Source of the DNA: Sphingopyxis sp. DBS4
Lineage (GTDB): Bacteria; Pseudomonadota; Alphaproteobacteria; Sphingomonadales; Sphingomonadaceae
DNA: 64,000 bases
NCBI RefSeq assembly: GCF_024628865.1
Contig: NZ_CP102384.1
Location: 2,367,001 to 2,431,000, forward strand
Direction of reading: 5' to 3'
The first letter of the stretch is position 1; each line of letters opens with the position of its first letter. The position numbers and the translations under genes were made by a program. This document shows positions 17,549 to 25,727 of the stretch, one piece after another. Below the pieces are notes generated by a model. The model had not been told where the DNA came from. It searched no databases and saw only the letters and a program-made list of their open reading frames with translations.

Positions 17549-19929
17549 GGGCGCCCTCCCCCGACATGGCGGCGCAACGCGTCGAGCAGCGCGCCGCGAT
17601 CGTAGCGATAGACAGTGTCGTCGTCGGCGCCCGCCGCCGCTGCCGAAGCGCGCAGCCGGATTACCGGCACATCGCCGCCGCCCTGCGCGCAAATGCCTTC
17701 GTCGGTCAGGCAGAGCAGCACGTCGGCCGCCTCGTCGGAACGTTCGGGCACGACGCGATAGCCGGCGCTGCGAAGGATCGGCGCCAGGAAATTGTCGCCC
17801 CAGCCGTCGCGGTCGTCGGCGAGGCGGCACACCGGCTGGCGCGCCGCCGACGCGGCGGCGGCAACACCGGGCGCATATTGCTCCATCAGCCAGAAGGGGT
17901 CGACGATCTCGACCGGCTCGCCGCCGATCAGCACCACGCCCGCGATCAGCCCCGGCGCGGCGGCCGGCTGAGTCATGTCGGGCAGGCGGACGATGTCGAT
18001 CACCGCCTCGATCGGATAGCAGAGCACCATCTGCCCGTCGTAGAGGCGGAGCAGCTTCAGCGCGCCATGATCCTCGGGCAGCCGTGCGGCGTGGACGGGG
18101 AAGATGTCGTCGCCGATCTGCACCTGGATGCGGCCGGCGCTTTCGAAGAGCGCCAGCGCGGGCACTTCCTCGACGCGCTCGATGACCGACAGGCGGACGC
18201 CGCGCGTGCGGCCGCCGACGTCGCGGAACAAGAGAAGCTGCGCGGCGCCGCGTTCGGCGGCCGCGCTGGCGTCGGCCTCGACCGCGCGGTCCATCCCGCG
18301 CCCCGTTTCCGACGCATCGATCGCCGCGGCGGCGAGAATCCCCTGGACGTCGAGCAGCAGCACCGGCCGGCCATTGTCGGGAAGCGTCGTCCCGGCATAG
18401 AGCCCGGTCGCCATGATCATCGGCGCGGCGGGCTTGATCACCAGTTCCTCATGGTCGTGGATCGCCGCGACACTGAGCGCATAGCTTTGCCCCTGTCCCG
18501 GCCGGACGAGGACGAGCGCGCGATCCTCGACATCGTCGCCCGGGTCGCGCTCGCGGCCGAGGACGGTTTCGAGGCGGAGCAGCGGGAAAGGCTCGCCGCG
18601 CACGGTGACGAGTTCGCCGCCACCAATGCGCTCGATGCGGACGCTGTCGTTCGTCTCGAGCAGGATTTCGCGCACCGAGCCGCGCGGGATCGCGAAATAT
18701 TGCCCCGCCGCGCGGACCATCAGCCCCGAGATGATCGTCAGCGTCATCGGCACGCGCAGCACGACCGCGAGGCCCCGGCCCTCATCGTTGCGCAGATCGA
18801 CGACGCCGCCGATCTTCTCGACATTCGCCTTGACGATGTCCATGCCGACACCGCGGCCCGAAATGGCGGTGATCTTCGACGCCGTCGAAAAGCCGGGGCG
18901 AAAGATCAGGTCGAGCTTTTCGCGCGGGGTCAGCGCCCGCGCGTCGGCCGCGGGCAGTAGCCGCGCCGCGATCGCCTTCTGGACCAGCGCGTCGGGCGAC
19001 AGGCCGCGCCCGTCGTCGCGCACCTCGATCTCGATCTGGTTGCCCGACTGGCGCGCCGAAACCGAAATGCTGGCGGTGATATCCTTGCCCGCCGCGACGC
19101 GGTCGTCGAGCTTCTCGATGCCGTGATCGATCGCGTTGCGGACGATGTGGATCAGCGGGTCGCGGATATTCTCCATCATCTCGCGATCGAGTTCGACCTC
19201 GCCGCCGCTGGTGGCGAAGCGGATTTTCTTGCCGAGCTCCTGCGCCAGGTCGCGAACGATGCGCGGCAGCGGCGCGAACAATTTGTCGATGCGCTGCATC
19301 CGCATCTGGCTGACCGACTGGCGCATTCCCGCGATCGAATCCGACAGGCGGTCGAACGAGGCGATCAGCGACGGGTCGGCGCCCGCGTCGCGAAGCATGC
19401 GCGCGAATTCGTTGCGCGCGAGGACGATGTCGGTGACTCCGGTCATCACGCTGTCGAGCAGGGGCAACGGCACGCGAATCGTTCGCCATCCCTGCGCATC
19501 GGTCGCCAGATCGTCCTCACGCCGAAGCTGGATTTCGCCACCGTCGATCGGTGCTGGGGGAGCGTCTGCCGCCAAAGCCGCGATCACGTCGCCATCGTCG
19601 CCGACAGGCTCGGCGCCGTCCTGCCCCAGCATCGCGCAAAGCTGCGACAGGCGATCGATGATTCCCAGCACGCCGGTGACGAGCGCGGCGTCCGCAGGGC
19701 GGTTGCCGCGGCGAACCTGATCGAGCGCATCCTCGGCGGCATGGGACAGCGCCGTGACTCGCGGCAGCGCGAGGAAGCTCGAACTGCCCTTGATCGTGTG
19801 AACGAGGCGGAAAATCGCATCGAGCCGGGCGCGGTCGGCGGGGTCCGCCTCCCACGCCACCAGCGCCCCGCCGGCCTCGGCAAGGATTTCCGCCGTTTCG
19901 GCAAGAAAATCAGTCAGCAGATCGTCCAT
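17545..19929 (-). CDS. cheA: Chemotaxis histidine kinase CheA with C-terminal degenerate receiver
   Basis: A 794-aa kinase starting at MDDLLTDFLAETAE, the usual CheA N-terminus; earlier TTG/ATG starts at 19977/19968 add an unconserved leader. Domains: Hpt with His44 (VHTIKGSSSF), dimerisation helices (MRQSVSQMRMQRID), HATPase (HIVRNAIDHG, DDGRGL, SGRGVGMD), a first CheW-like domain, a second CheW-like domain (about residues 560-690), then a receiver-like tail. That tail lacks an evident phospho-acceptor Asp. No CheY-binding P2 domain is obvious. The gene begins the cheA-W-Y-B-R run and has a CtrA-type half site about 50 bp upstream. Confidence 0.95.
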   Translation of the reverse strand: MDDLLTDFLAETAEILAEAGGALVAWEADPADRARLDAIFRLVHTIKGSSSFLALPRVTALSHAAEDALDQVRRGNRPADAALVTGVLGIIDRLSQLCAMLGQDGAEPVGDDGDVIAALAADAPPAPIDGGEIQLRREDDLATDAQGWRTIRVPLPLLDSVMTGVTDIVLARNEFARMLRDAGADPSLIASFDRLSDSIAGMRQSVSQMRMQRIDKLFAPLPRIVRDLAQELGKKIRFATSGGEVELDREMMENIRDPLIHIVRNAIDHGIEKLDDRVAAGKDITASISVSARQSGNQIEIEVRDDGRGLSPDALVQKAIAARLLPAADARALTPREKLDLIFRPGFSTASKITAISGRGVGMDIVKANVEKIGGVVDLRNDEGRGLAVVLRVPMTLTIISGLMVRAAGQYFAIPRGSVREILLETNDSVRIERIGGGELVTVRGEPFPLLRLETVLGRERDPGDDVEDRALVLVRPGQGQSYALSVAAIHDHEELVIKPAAPMIMATGLYAGTTLPDNGRPVLLLDVQGILAAAAIDASETGRGMDRAVEADASAAAERGAAQLLLFRDVGGRTRGVRLSVIERVEEVPALALFESAGRIQVQIGDDIFPVHAARLPEDHGALKLLRLYDGQMVLCYPIEAVIDIVRLPDMTQPAAAPGLIAGVVLIGGEPVEIVDPFWLMEQYAPGVAAAASAARQPVCRLADDRDGWGDNFLAPILRSAGYRVVPERSDEAADVLLCLTDEGICAQGGGDVPVIRLRASAAAAGADDDTVYRYDRGALLDALRRHVGGGRP

Positions 19930-19976
19930 CGCGTATCGGCGCGCCCCAAAAATTCGAGGCTCCACCATGGCCGACA

Positions 19977-19984
19977 ATGGTTAA
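19977..19984 (-). promoter_or_regulatory. CtrA-type half site upstream of cheA
   Basis: The minus strand reads TTAACCAT, the half-site form of the CtrA motif reported for alphaproteobacteria, about 50 bp before the chosen cheA start. An identical octamer lies before chpT. Binding by CtrA is inference. Confidence 0.5.
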
Positions 19985-20021
19985 TGGAGGGTTTGCTCTT
20001 GGGAGAATATGAAAGATTTTC

Positions 20022-20040
20022 GCGCCCGAAAATCGGGCGC
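20022..20040 (-). terminator. Hairpin immediately after chpT
   Basis: GCGCCCGA-N3-TCGGGCGC forms a perfect 8-bp stem directly next to the chpT stop, followed on the transcript by GAAAATCTTTC. The U run is weak, so it may be an attenuator between chpT and cheA or an mRNA end-stabilising hairpin. Confidence 0.5.
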
Positions 20041-20685
20041 TCAGCCTTCCTTCAGCACCGCCCCGACCAACAGCGAGGTCGGCGTTTCCCGCGCCAGCAT
20101 CACCGTGCCGCCATTCTGCTTCGCGACCGCCTGCACCAGCACCGCGGGCGCGGTGCGCGAGGTCATCGCGCTCGCGCCTTCGCCCTCGGCGAGGATGCGC
20201 TCGACATCGGCGTCGAGGAACAGGCGCTCGGCCTCGACATGCAGCGCGATTTCGATGCCCCCCGCCCCCTGATTTTCGCAGCCGATGTCGAGCCGTCCGC
20301 CGCGCACCAGCGCATCGACCAGCAGCAGCGACAGGTTGAGGATGATCTTGACCGCAGGCTTGGGCAGCGGGTCGGCGCCGATCATCCAGTTGAGTTCGAT
20401 CGCGCGGTCGCCGATGATGCCCTCGATCGCCGACTTCGCCTCGTCGGCGGGAACGCGCTCGCCGAACCCGCCTGCCGACCCGAAAGCCAGGCGGAAGAAT
20501 TTGAGCTTGTTCGCCGATGTCCGCGCGCTCTGTTCGAGCAATTCGATGCAGCGCGCGCGCATCTCGGGGTCTTTTTCGTCGGCCAGCAGTTCGAGGCCGT
20601 TGGCGAAGGCCCCGACCGGGCTCAGCAGATCGTGGCACAGCCGCGAGGCCAGCATGGAGGCGAAATCGACGCGATCGTCGGACAT
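20041..20685 (-). CDS. chpT: Histidine phosphotransferase ChpT
   Basis: A 214-aa protein that in Caulobacter passes phosphate from CckA to CtrA and CpdR. The first helix reads FASMLASRLCHDLLSPVGA with the phospho-His at residue 18, then NGLELLADEKDPEM and LKFFRLAFG, and the C-terminal half is the degenerate ATPase-like fold (IILNLSLLLVDAL). Length and motif order match ChpT. It lies directly upstream of the che run on the same strand, and a CtrA-type half site lies 63 bp upstream. Its relay partner cckA is at 2.4-4.8 kb. Confidence 0.9.
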   Translation of the reverse strand: MSDDRVDFASMLASRLCHDLLSPVGAFANGLELLADEKDPEMRARCIELLEQSARTSANKLKFFRLAFGSAGGFGERVPADEAKSAIEGIIGDRAIELNWMIGADPLPKPAVKIILNLSLLLVDALVRGGRLDIGCENQGAGGIEIALHVEAERLFLDADVERILAEGEGASAMTSRTAPAVLVQAVAKQNGGTVMLARETPTSLLVGAVLKEG

Positions 20686-20747
20686 GATGGACAGGCTCCC
20701 CGCAGACCGGACCTTTCCGGTTCGCGCCTGCTCCCTAAGGCAGGGAC

Positions 20748-20755
20748 ATGGTTAA
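20748..20755 (-). promoter_or_regulatory. CtrA-type half site upstream of chpT
   Basis: The minus strand reads CCCTTAACCATGTCCC, containing the TTAACCAT half site, 63 bp before the chpT start. The same octamer lies before cheA. This would make chpT a target of the regulator it activates; binding is inference. Confidence 0.5.
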
Positions 20756-20809
20756 GGGCAAGGGCGAAGCCCACCGACGACTATCCGCGCCCCGTCCGGG
20801 GACCAACTT

Positions 20810-20887
20810 CGTCATCCCGGCGAAGGCCGGGATCTCGCCGGTGCGGAAGAACGAGCGGGCGAGATCCCGGCCTTCGCCGGGATGACG
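20810..20887. repeat. Palindromic intergenic repeat, type D, copy 1
   Basis: CGTCATCCCGGCGAAGGCCG at the left and its complement ending GGGATGACG at the right, with GATCTCGCC/GGCGAGATC extending the pairing. A second copy lies at 27470-27547. It separates the divergent chpT and rluD genes. Confidence 0.9.
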
Positions 20888-20955
20888 GAATGGAGGGGCG
20901 GTCTTGCTACACCAGCTGCCTTGAAATTCCGCCCCTCGGCCCCACATTGTTGTCA

Positions 20956-21912
20956 ATGTTGGGGGACGACGAAATACTGACCGTGACGCTTTCGGACGCC
21001 GCCGCCGGGCTGCGGCTCGACCGGGCGCTCGCCGAGGCGCTTCCCGACCTTTCGCGCGAGCGGTTGAAGACGCTGATCAAGGGCGGCCGCGTCGCCGATG
21101 CCGCCGGAACCGTGCTCTGGGACCCGTCGGCCAAGGCCGCGCTTCCCGCGACGCTCGCGATCCGGCTCCCCGTCCCGGCCCCCGCGCACAACGTCGCGCA
21201 AGACCTCGATCTCGTCATCGCCTATGAGGACGAGCATCTGATCGTCGTCGACAAACCTGCCGGGATGGTCGTCCACCCCGCCGCGGGCAATCTCGACGGC
21301 ACGATGGTCAACGCGCTGCTTCACCATTGTGCGGGACAGCTTTCGGGGATCGGCGGCGTCGCTCGCCCCGGCATCGTCCACCGCATCGACAAGGACACCA
21401 GCGGGCTGATCGTCGCCGCAAAGCATGACAAGGCGCACGAAGGTCTGGCAAGGCAGTTCGCGGCGCACAGCATCGACCGCCGCTACCTCGCGCTTGCGAC
21501 CGGGCGCCCGATGCCCACGAACGGCACCGTCGACGCCGCACTCGGCCGGTCGAGCACCAACCGCAAGAAGATGGCGGTGGTCGCCGAAGGGCGCGGCAAG
21601 CATGCAATCACCCATTACCGGACGATCGAACCGCTGAAAGGCGCGACCTTGGTCGAATGCCGGCTCGAAACCGGCCGCACGCATCAGGTGCGCGTCCATA
21701 TGGCGCATATCGGTCATCCGCTGGTCGGCGATCCGGTCTATGGCCGGGTCAGGAAGCCGTTATCCGAACTGTTAAAAGCTCGTAATTTCGCGCGTCAGGC
21801 GTTGCACGCGGCCCATTTGGGCTTTATTCATCCGGTGACGGGTAACCCGATCGCACTCGACAGCGAACTCCCCGATGACATGCGGGAACTGCTCGATGAA
21901 TTGCGCGTTTAA
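20956..21912 (+). CDS. RluA-family pseudouridine synthase (RluD-like)
   Basis: A 318-aa enzyme converting uridines to pseudouridine in 23S rRNA. An N-terminal S4 RNA-binding domain (LRLDRALAEALPDLSRERLKTLI is spread over residues 19-41) is followed by the synthase domain with DEHLIVVDKPAGMVVHP and catalytic Asp135 in VHRIDKDTSG, then ETGRTHQVRVHMA. This fits RluD best. No clear ribosome site precedes the ATG at 20956; a GTG at about 20982 is an alternative. rpoH follows by 80 bp. Confidence 0.93.
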   Translation: MLGDDEILTVTLSDAAAGLRLDRALAEALPDLSRERLKTLIKGGRVADAAGTVLWDPSAKAALPATLAIRLPVPAPAHNVAQDLDLVIAYEDEHLIVVDKPAGMVVHPAAGNLDGTMVNALLHHCAGQLSGIGGVARPGIVHRIDKDTSGLIVAAKHDKAHEGLARQFAAHSIDRRYLALATGRPMPTNGTVDAALGRSSTNRKKMAVVAEGRGKHAITHYRTIEPLKGATLVECRLETGRTHQVRVHMAHIGHPLVGDPVYGRVRKPLSELLKARNFARQALHAAHLGFIHPVTGNPIALDSELPDDMRELLDELRV

Positions 21913-21992
21913 GTTTCGAATGAAAATCTATCTCGACCGACGGACTGAACCGCGGCATTCTCTCCTCTGAAGATTTAGGGAAGACGCTAAAA

Positions 21993-22895
21993 ATGGCTCA
22001 TAAAAGCAATGTTCCGGCCACGGTGCCCGCGCTCGGCGGTGAGGCGAGCCTGAACCGCTATCTGGCCGAAATCCGCAAATTTCCGCTGCTGACGCCCGAG
22101 CAGGAATATATGCTCGCGAAGCGCTTTCAGGAGCATGGCGACAATGAAGCGGCGGCGCAGCTCGTTACCTCGCACCTCCGCCTCGTCGCGAAGATCGCGA
22201 TGGGCTATCGCGGCTATGGCCTGCCGGTCAGCGAGCTGATCAGCGAGGGCAATATCGGCCTGATGCAGGGCGTGAAGAAGTTCGATCCCGAACGCGGCTT
22301 CCGCCTCGCCACCTATGCGATGTGGTGGATTCGCGCCTCGATCCAGGAATTCATCCTCCGCTCGTGGAGCCTCGTGAAGATGGGCACCACCGCGGCGCAG
22401 AAGAAATTGTTCTTCAACCTCCGCCGGATGAAGAATAATCTCGACGCGTTCGAGGATGGCGACCTCAGCCCCGAAAATCTGAAGAAGATCGCGACCGACC
22501 TCGGCGTGACCGAGGACGAGGTGGTCAGCATGAACCGCCGCATGGCGATGGGCGGCGACACGTCACTGAACGTGCCGATGGGCGAGGACGGCGACAGCCA
22601 GTGGCAGGATCTGCTCGGCGACGAGGGCCCGCTCCAGGACGAACGCGTCGCCGAGGCCGAGGAACGCGACGTGCGCCACGCGCTGCTGAGCGAAGCGCTC
22701 GCGACCCTCAACGAGCGCGAACGCCATATCCTGACCGAACGCCGCCTGACCGACGACCCCAAGACGCTCGAGGATCTGAGCCAGGTCTATGACGTCAGCC
22801 GCGAACGCGTGCGCCAGATCGAGGTGCGCGCTTTCGAGAAGCTGCAAAAGGCGATGCTCAAGCTCGCGGGCGACCGCCGCCTCATCAACGCCTGA
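21993..22895 (+). CDS. rpoH: Heat-shock sigma factor RpoH (sigma-32)
   Basis: A 300-aa group 3 sigma factor for heat-shock promoters. It has region 2 (ELISEGNIGLMQGVKKFDP, YAMWWIRASIQEFILRSW), the RpoH box QKKLFFNLR that distinguishes it from RpoD, and region 4 with VSRERVRQIEVRAFEKL. Length is typical. AGGGAAG lies a dozen bases before the ATG. Sphingomonads often have more than one RpoH; this window shows one. Confidence 0.97.
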   Translation: MAHKSNVPATVPALGGEASLNRYLAEIRKFPLLTPEQEYMLAKRFQEHGDNEAAAQLVTSHLRLVAKIAMGYRGYGLPVSELISEGNIGLMQGVKKFDPERGFRLATYAMWWIRASIQEFILRSWSLVKMGTTAAQKKLFFNLRRMKNNLDAFEDGDLSPENLKKIATDLGVTEDEVVSMNRRMAMGGDTSLNVPMGEDGDSQWQDLLGDEGPLQDERVAEAEERDVRHALLSEALATLNERERHILTERRLTDDPKTLEDLSQVYDVSRERVRQIEVRAFEKLQKAMLKLAGDRRLINA

Positions 22896-22901
22896 GCATC
22901 A

Positions 22902-22975
22902 TCGTCGCGAGCGATGCGAAGCGATCCGGAGCGGTCTACGACCCTCTGGACTTCTTCGCTTCGCTCGCCATGACG
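22902..22975. repeat. Degenerate type C palindromic repeat
   Basis: TCGCGAGCGATGCGAAGCG at the left and CTTCGCTTCGCTCGCCATGACG-like sequence at the right, the same layout as the better copies at 1906 and 45402 but with several mismatches and an intact ATGACG only on the right. It may act as the rpoH 3' hairpin. Confidence 0.7.
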
Positions 22976-22983
22976 CGCGCCTT

Positions 22984-23820
22984 CTAAAAGCGCCGCACAT
23001 ATCCCGCATAAAGCTGAAAGTCCGGGCTGTCGCGATTGAGCCCGAGGTTCACGCCCGCATCCCATTGGCTGTCGTCATCGGGCTGCCACCCCGCCGAAAG
23101 CCCCGCCAGCCACTCGCTCGCGTGCCCGGCCGGATCACGGTCGCGGGTGAAGGATATTTCGGTCGAGACGGACACCGTGTCCGACAGGTCGAAACCCACC
23201 CCCGCAACGGTGCCATAAGCGAGATGCCGCCCATCGCCGTCGCCGTCCACCGCGGCATCGACGTGCGGCGTCAGCCCGATCGACACTGGCCCCGCCCCGA
23301 TCCCGATCGGAACGAGCAGCCCCGCGCCCCAATCGCCCGCCCCCACCCCGCTGCCGCCAGTCGGCAGGCTGGCATAGGGCATGGCGGCGATCGAAAAGCC
23401 CGATCCGTCGGGATTGCGCAGATTCTGCCGCAGCGCGAGCGTCACATCGCCCGTGCGCGTCCGCTGGCGCACGGTGCCGAGCGCCGCGTCGCGCTCGCGG
23501 ATGTGGCCGATCGCGGTCCATCCCACCTGCGCCTCGAGCGACGGGGTCAATCCGATCCGCAGCAGCGCGTCGCCGGCCAGGATCGTGTCGGTGCGCTCAG
23601 ACCCGTCCTGCTCGCGCGTCCAGTCGGCAAGCCCGAGTTCGAAGACGATCCGTCCCGGCTCGACGGTGCAGGCCGGGGTACCGAGACCGGGCCGATCGGG
23701 GCAAAGATCGCGCCCCTCGTCGGCCATCGCCGGGCAAGCGGCGGCGAACGCCACGAGCAGAACGAAGCCGCGGCCCATCGAGCGAAGCCTGGGGCGATGA
23801 TCGGGTCTTTTCCTTTGCAT
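22984..23820 (-). CDS. Outer-membrane beta-barrel protein (phenol-degradation MetA-like family)
   Basis: A 278-aa exported protein; the hydrophobic signal (GFVLLVAFAAACPAMADEG) suits either the ATG at 23820 or the one at 23778. The mature part alternates short hydrophobic beta strands with turns (FELGLADWTRE, RTGDVTLALRQNLRN, GDWGAGLLVPIGIGAG) and ends in Phe (YAGYVRRF), an outer-membrane barrel signature. The sequence resembles the transporter/MetA-pathway family of unknown precise substrate. It is convergent with rpoH and divergent from mtgA. Confidence 0.8.
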   Translation of the reverse strand: MQRKRPDHRPRLRSMGRGFVLLVAFAAACPAMADEGRDLCPDRPGLGTPACTVEPGRIVFELGLADWTREQDGSERTDTILAGDALLRIGLTPSLEAQVGWTAIGHIRERDAALGTVRQRTRTGDVTLALRQNLRNPDGSGFSIAAMPYASLPTGGSGVGAGDWGAGLLVPIGIGAGPVSIGLTPHVDAAVDGDGDGRHLAYGTVAGVGFDLSDTVSVSTEISFTRDRDPAGHASEWLAGLSAGWQPDDDSQWDAGVNLGLNRDSPDFQLYAGYVRRF

Positions 23821-23842
23821 CCCGCTCGACTACGCCGGATTG

Positions 23843-24556
23843 ATGCGAAGGAAAAGCAAGGCGCGCACGAAATTCACGATGGGACGGCTTTTCAAGACCA
23901 CGGCCAAGATCGTCCTTGGCTTCATCCTCGTCTCGGTTCTCTGGGTGCTGCTTTACGCGGTGGTGCCGCCCCCGGTGACCATCACCATGCTGACCGACGG
24001 CAACGGCATCACCAAGGACTGGACGGGCCTCTCCCATATCGACCGTAACATGGTCCGCGCCGCGATCGCCGCCGAGGACGGCAAATTCTGCAGCCACGAC
24101 GGGTTCGACCGCGAGGCGATCGAGCAAGCGATCGAGCGCAACGCGAAGGGCAAGCGGATGCGCGGCGGCTCGACGATCAGCCAGCAGACCGCGAAGAATG
24201 TCTTCCTGTGGCAGGGCAGCGGCTGGACCCGCTACCTCCGCAAGGTGCCGGAAGTGTGGTTCACCTTCCTGATCGAAAAAATCTGGGGGAAGCGGCGGAT
24301 CATGGAGGTCTATCTCAACGTCGCCGAAACCGGTCTCGGCACCTATGGCGTCGAGGCGGGGGCGCAGCGCTATTTCAAACATGGCGCAAGCAAGCTGACC
24401 CCGCAGGAGGCCGCGCGCATCGCCGCGATCCTGCCGCTGCCCAAGAAGCGCGAAGCAATCAGCCCCTCAGGCTTCACCCGCCGCTATGGCAACTCGATCC
24501 GCGCGCGGATCAGCGTTGTCGGGCGCGACGGGCTGGATGGATGCGTTTATCGCTAG
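23843..24556 (+). CDS. mtgA: Monofunctional peptidoglycan glycosyltransferase MtgA
   Basis: A 237-aa inner-membrane enzyme polymerising lipid II into glycan strands. A single transmembrane anchor (about residues 22-41) precedes the GT51 domain with catalytic Glu78 in IAAEDGKFCSHDGFD, then GGSTISQQTAKN and WGKRRIMEVYLN. There is no transpeptidase domain. The ATG at 23843 is chosen; the ATG at 23879 (MGRLFKTT) is possible. Confidence 0.95.
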   Translation: MRRKSKARTKFTMGRLFKTTAKIVLGFILVSVLWVLLYAVVPPPVTITMLTDGNGITKDWTGLSHIDRNMVRAAIAAEDGKFCSHDGFDREAIEQAIERNAKGKRMRGGSTISQQTAKNVFLWQGSGWTRYLRKVPEVWFTFLIEKIWGKRRIMEVYLNVAETGLGTYGVEAGAQRYFKHGASKLTPQEAARIAAILPLPKKREAISPSGFTRRYGNSIRARISVVGRDGLDGCVYR

Positions 24557-24579
24557 ACGATCTGCGAGATCGATCGGCC

Positions 24580-24999
24580 TTAGTCCGATGCGTCGCGCGC
24601 GGCATCCGCAACGAGCAGGAAAGCGCCGATCAGCGTGACGCCAACGCCGACGGCAACCCAACCCACCGTCGACATATTGTTCCGCTGCCTTTCGTCGATC
24701 TGACGACCGTTGACCAACAGCTTGCTCCCGCGCTCCAGCGAGAAGCCGATCCGGCTTTCGATAGGGCGAAAATCGGCCAGATTCGAATGGCGGCGACCAT
24801 CGAGGCCCACGAGATCCCGCGTAACGCGCAGTTCCACGCGCGGCGGCTCCCTGTGTCGCACACCGCCGAGCGGAATCGTCAATCCCAAGCCAACGACGCC
24901 TTCGACTCGGCTCGGGCCGCCATCCCGAAATGCGGGAGGTTCCGCCAGAGCCGATGTCGTCAATATTGCGCCCGCGAGCACCGCAATGGTCTTTCGCAT
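24580..24999 (-). CDS. Exported hypothetical protein with C-terminal membrane helix
   Basis: A 139-aa protein with a signal peptide (MRKTIAVLAGAILTTSALA), a middle part with basic and polar beta segments (GFSLERGSKLLVNGRQID), and a C-terminal helix VGWVAVGVGVTLIGAFLLVA that could anchor it in the membrane. No family was recognised. It lies convergent with mtgA (23 bp between stops) and downstream of the J-domain gene. Confidence 0.65.
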   Translation of the reverse strand: MRKTIAVLAGAILTTSALAEPPAFRDGGPSRVEGVVGLGLTIPLGGVRHREPPRVELRVTRDLVGLDGRRHSNLADFRPIESRIGFSLERGSKLLVNGRQIDERQRNNMSTVGWVAVGVGVTLIGAFLLVADAARDASD

Positions 25000-25135
25000 A
25001 GTTCCTTCCCCTTCAGCTTCACGCGCTGTCCACGTCGTGGAACGGGGAATTGGATGCCGATGACCGATGAACGTGACAGCCCGTCAAATTTTTTTCGGAA
25101 AACGACCAGCGCCGCGACACTCAGCGCGCGACTTG

Positions 25136-25672
25136 TCAGGCCGGCTTCCAGCTCTTCCGCTCTTCGGCCTGCTTGAGCACCTCGAACGCTGCCTGCCCCG
25201 CGGCGAAACGCTTCGCGGCCTCGGCATCGCCGGGTTTGACGTCGGGGTGGCATTCCTTTGCCAGGTTACGCCACGCCTTTTTCGTCGCCTCGAAATCAGC
25301 GTCGGGCTCGAGGTCGAGTATTTCCAGTGCGCGCATCTCGTCGGCGCTGCGGCTGCCGTCGCCCGATCCGCCCCAGGCATAATGCTGCGCGCGGGCGTAA
25401 CTGCGCGCGCCGCGCGCTTCCTCCGCCGCGCGTTCGGCGGCATCCTCGGCGGACAGGCCGGCGAAATAGTCCCAGCCGCGATTATATTCGGCAGCGTGGG
25501 TTTCGCAGAAATACCAGCGTTCGGGGCTGTTCGGCGATTTGGGCGCGGGGCAGTTGCCGGGGTTGGTACAACCGTGGCGGTCGCACAGCCGAACCTTCTG
25601 CGTTTCACGCGACGAACCATAGGGGCGCCAGCGGGGGAAACCCCAGTCGTCGGATCTCTTGGCGCGGCTCAT
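25136..25672 (-). CDS. J-domain (DnaJ-like) protein
   Basis: A 178-aa protein whose C-terminal third is a J domain: ALEILDLEPDADFEATKKAW then AKECHPDVKPGD with the essential His-Pro-Asp, so it could stimulate a DnaK/Hsp70 partner. The N-terminal half has four Cys/His-rich elements (LCDRHGCTNPGNCPAP and FCETHAAEY) that may bind zinc, unlike canonical DnaJ, which lacks them there. It lies 55 bp after ppk2 on the minus strand. Confidence 0.88.
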   Translation of the reverse strand: MSRAKRSDDWGFPRWRPYGSSRETQKVRLCDRHGCTNPGNCPAPKSPNSPERWYFCETHAAEYNRGWDYFAGLSAEDAAERAAEEARGARSYARAQHYAWGGSGDGSRSADEMRALEILDLEPDADFEATKKAWRNLAKECHPDVKPGDAEAAKRFAAGQAAFEVLKQAEERKSWKPA

Positions 25673-25727
25673 GCGGGTGCATGTAGCGATTGGGAGGCGC
25701 GATGGCTAGGCAGGGCGGCCCAAAAAG

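Noticed and set aside
17549..17830. N-terminal extension of cheW into cheA
   Set aside because: The frame inside cheA is Arg-rich and unconserved; MMEKLYLIARI at 17548 gives a complete CheW with the ATGA overlap.
19123..20950. N-terminal extension of the rluD frame back to 19123
   Set aside because: The extra 600 codons are antisense to cheA and chpT and cross the type D repeat; the S4 domain begins after 20956.
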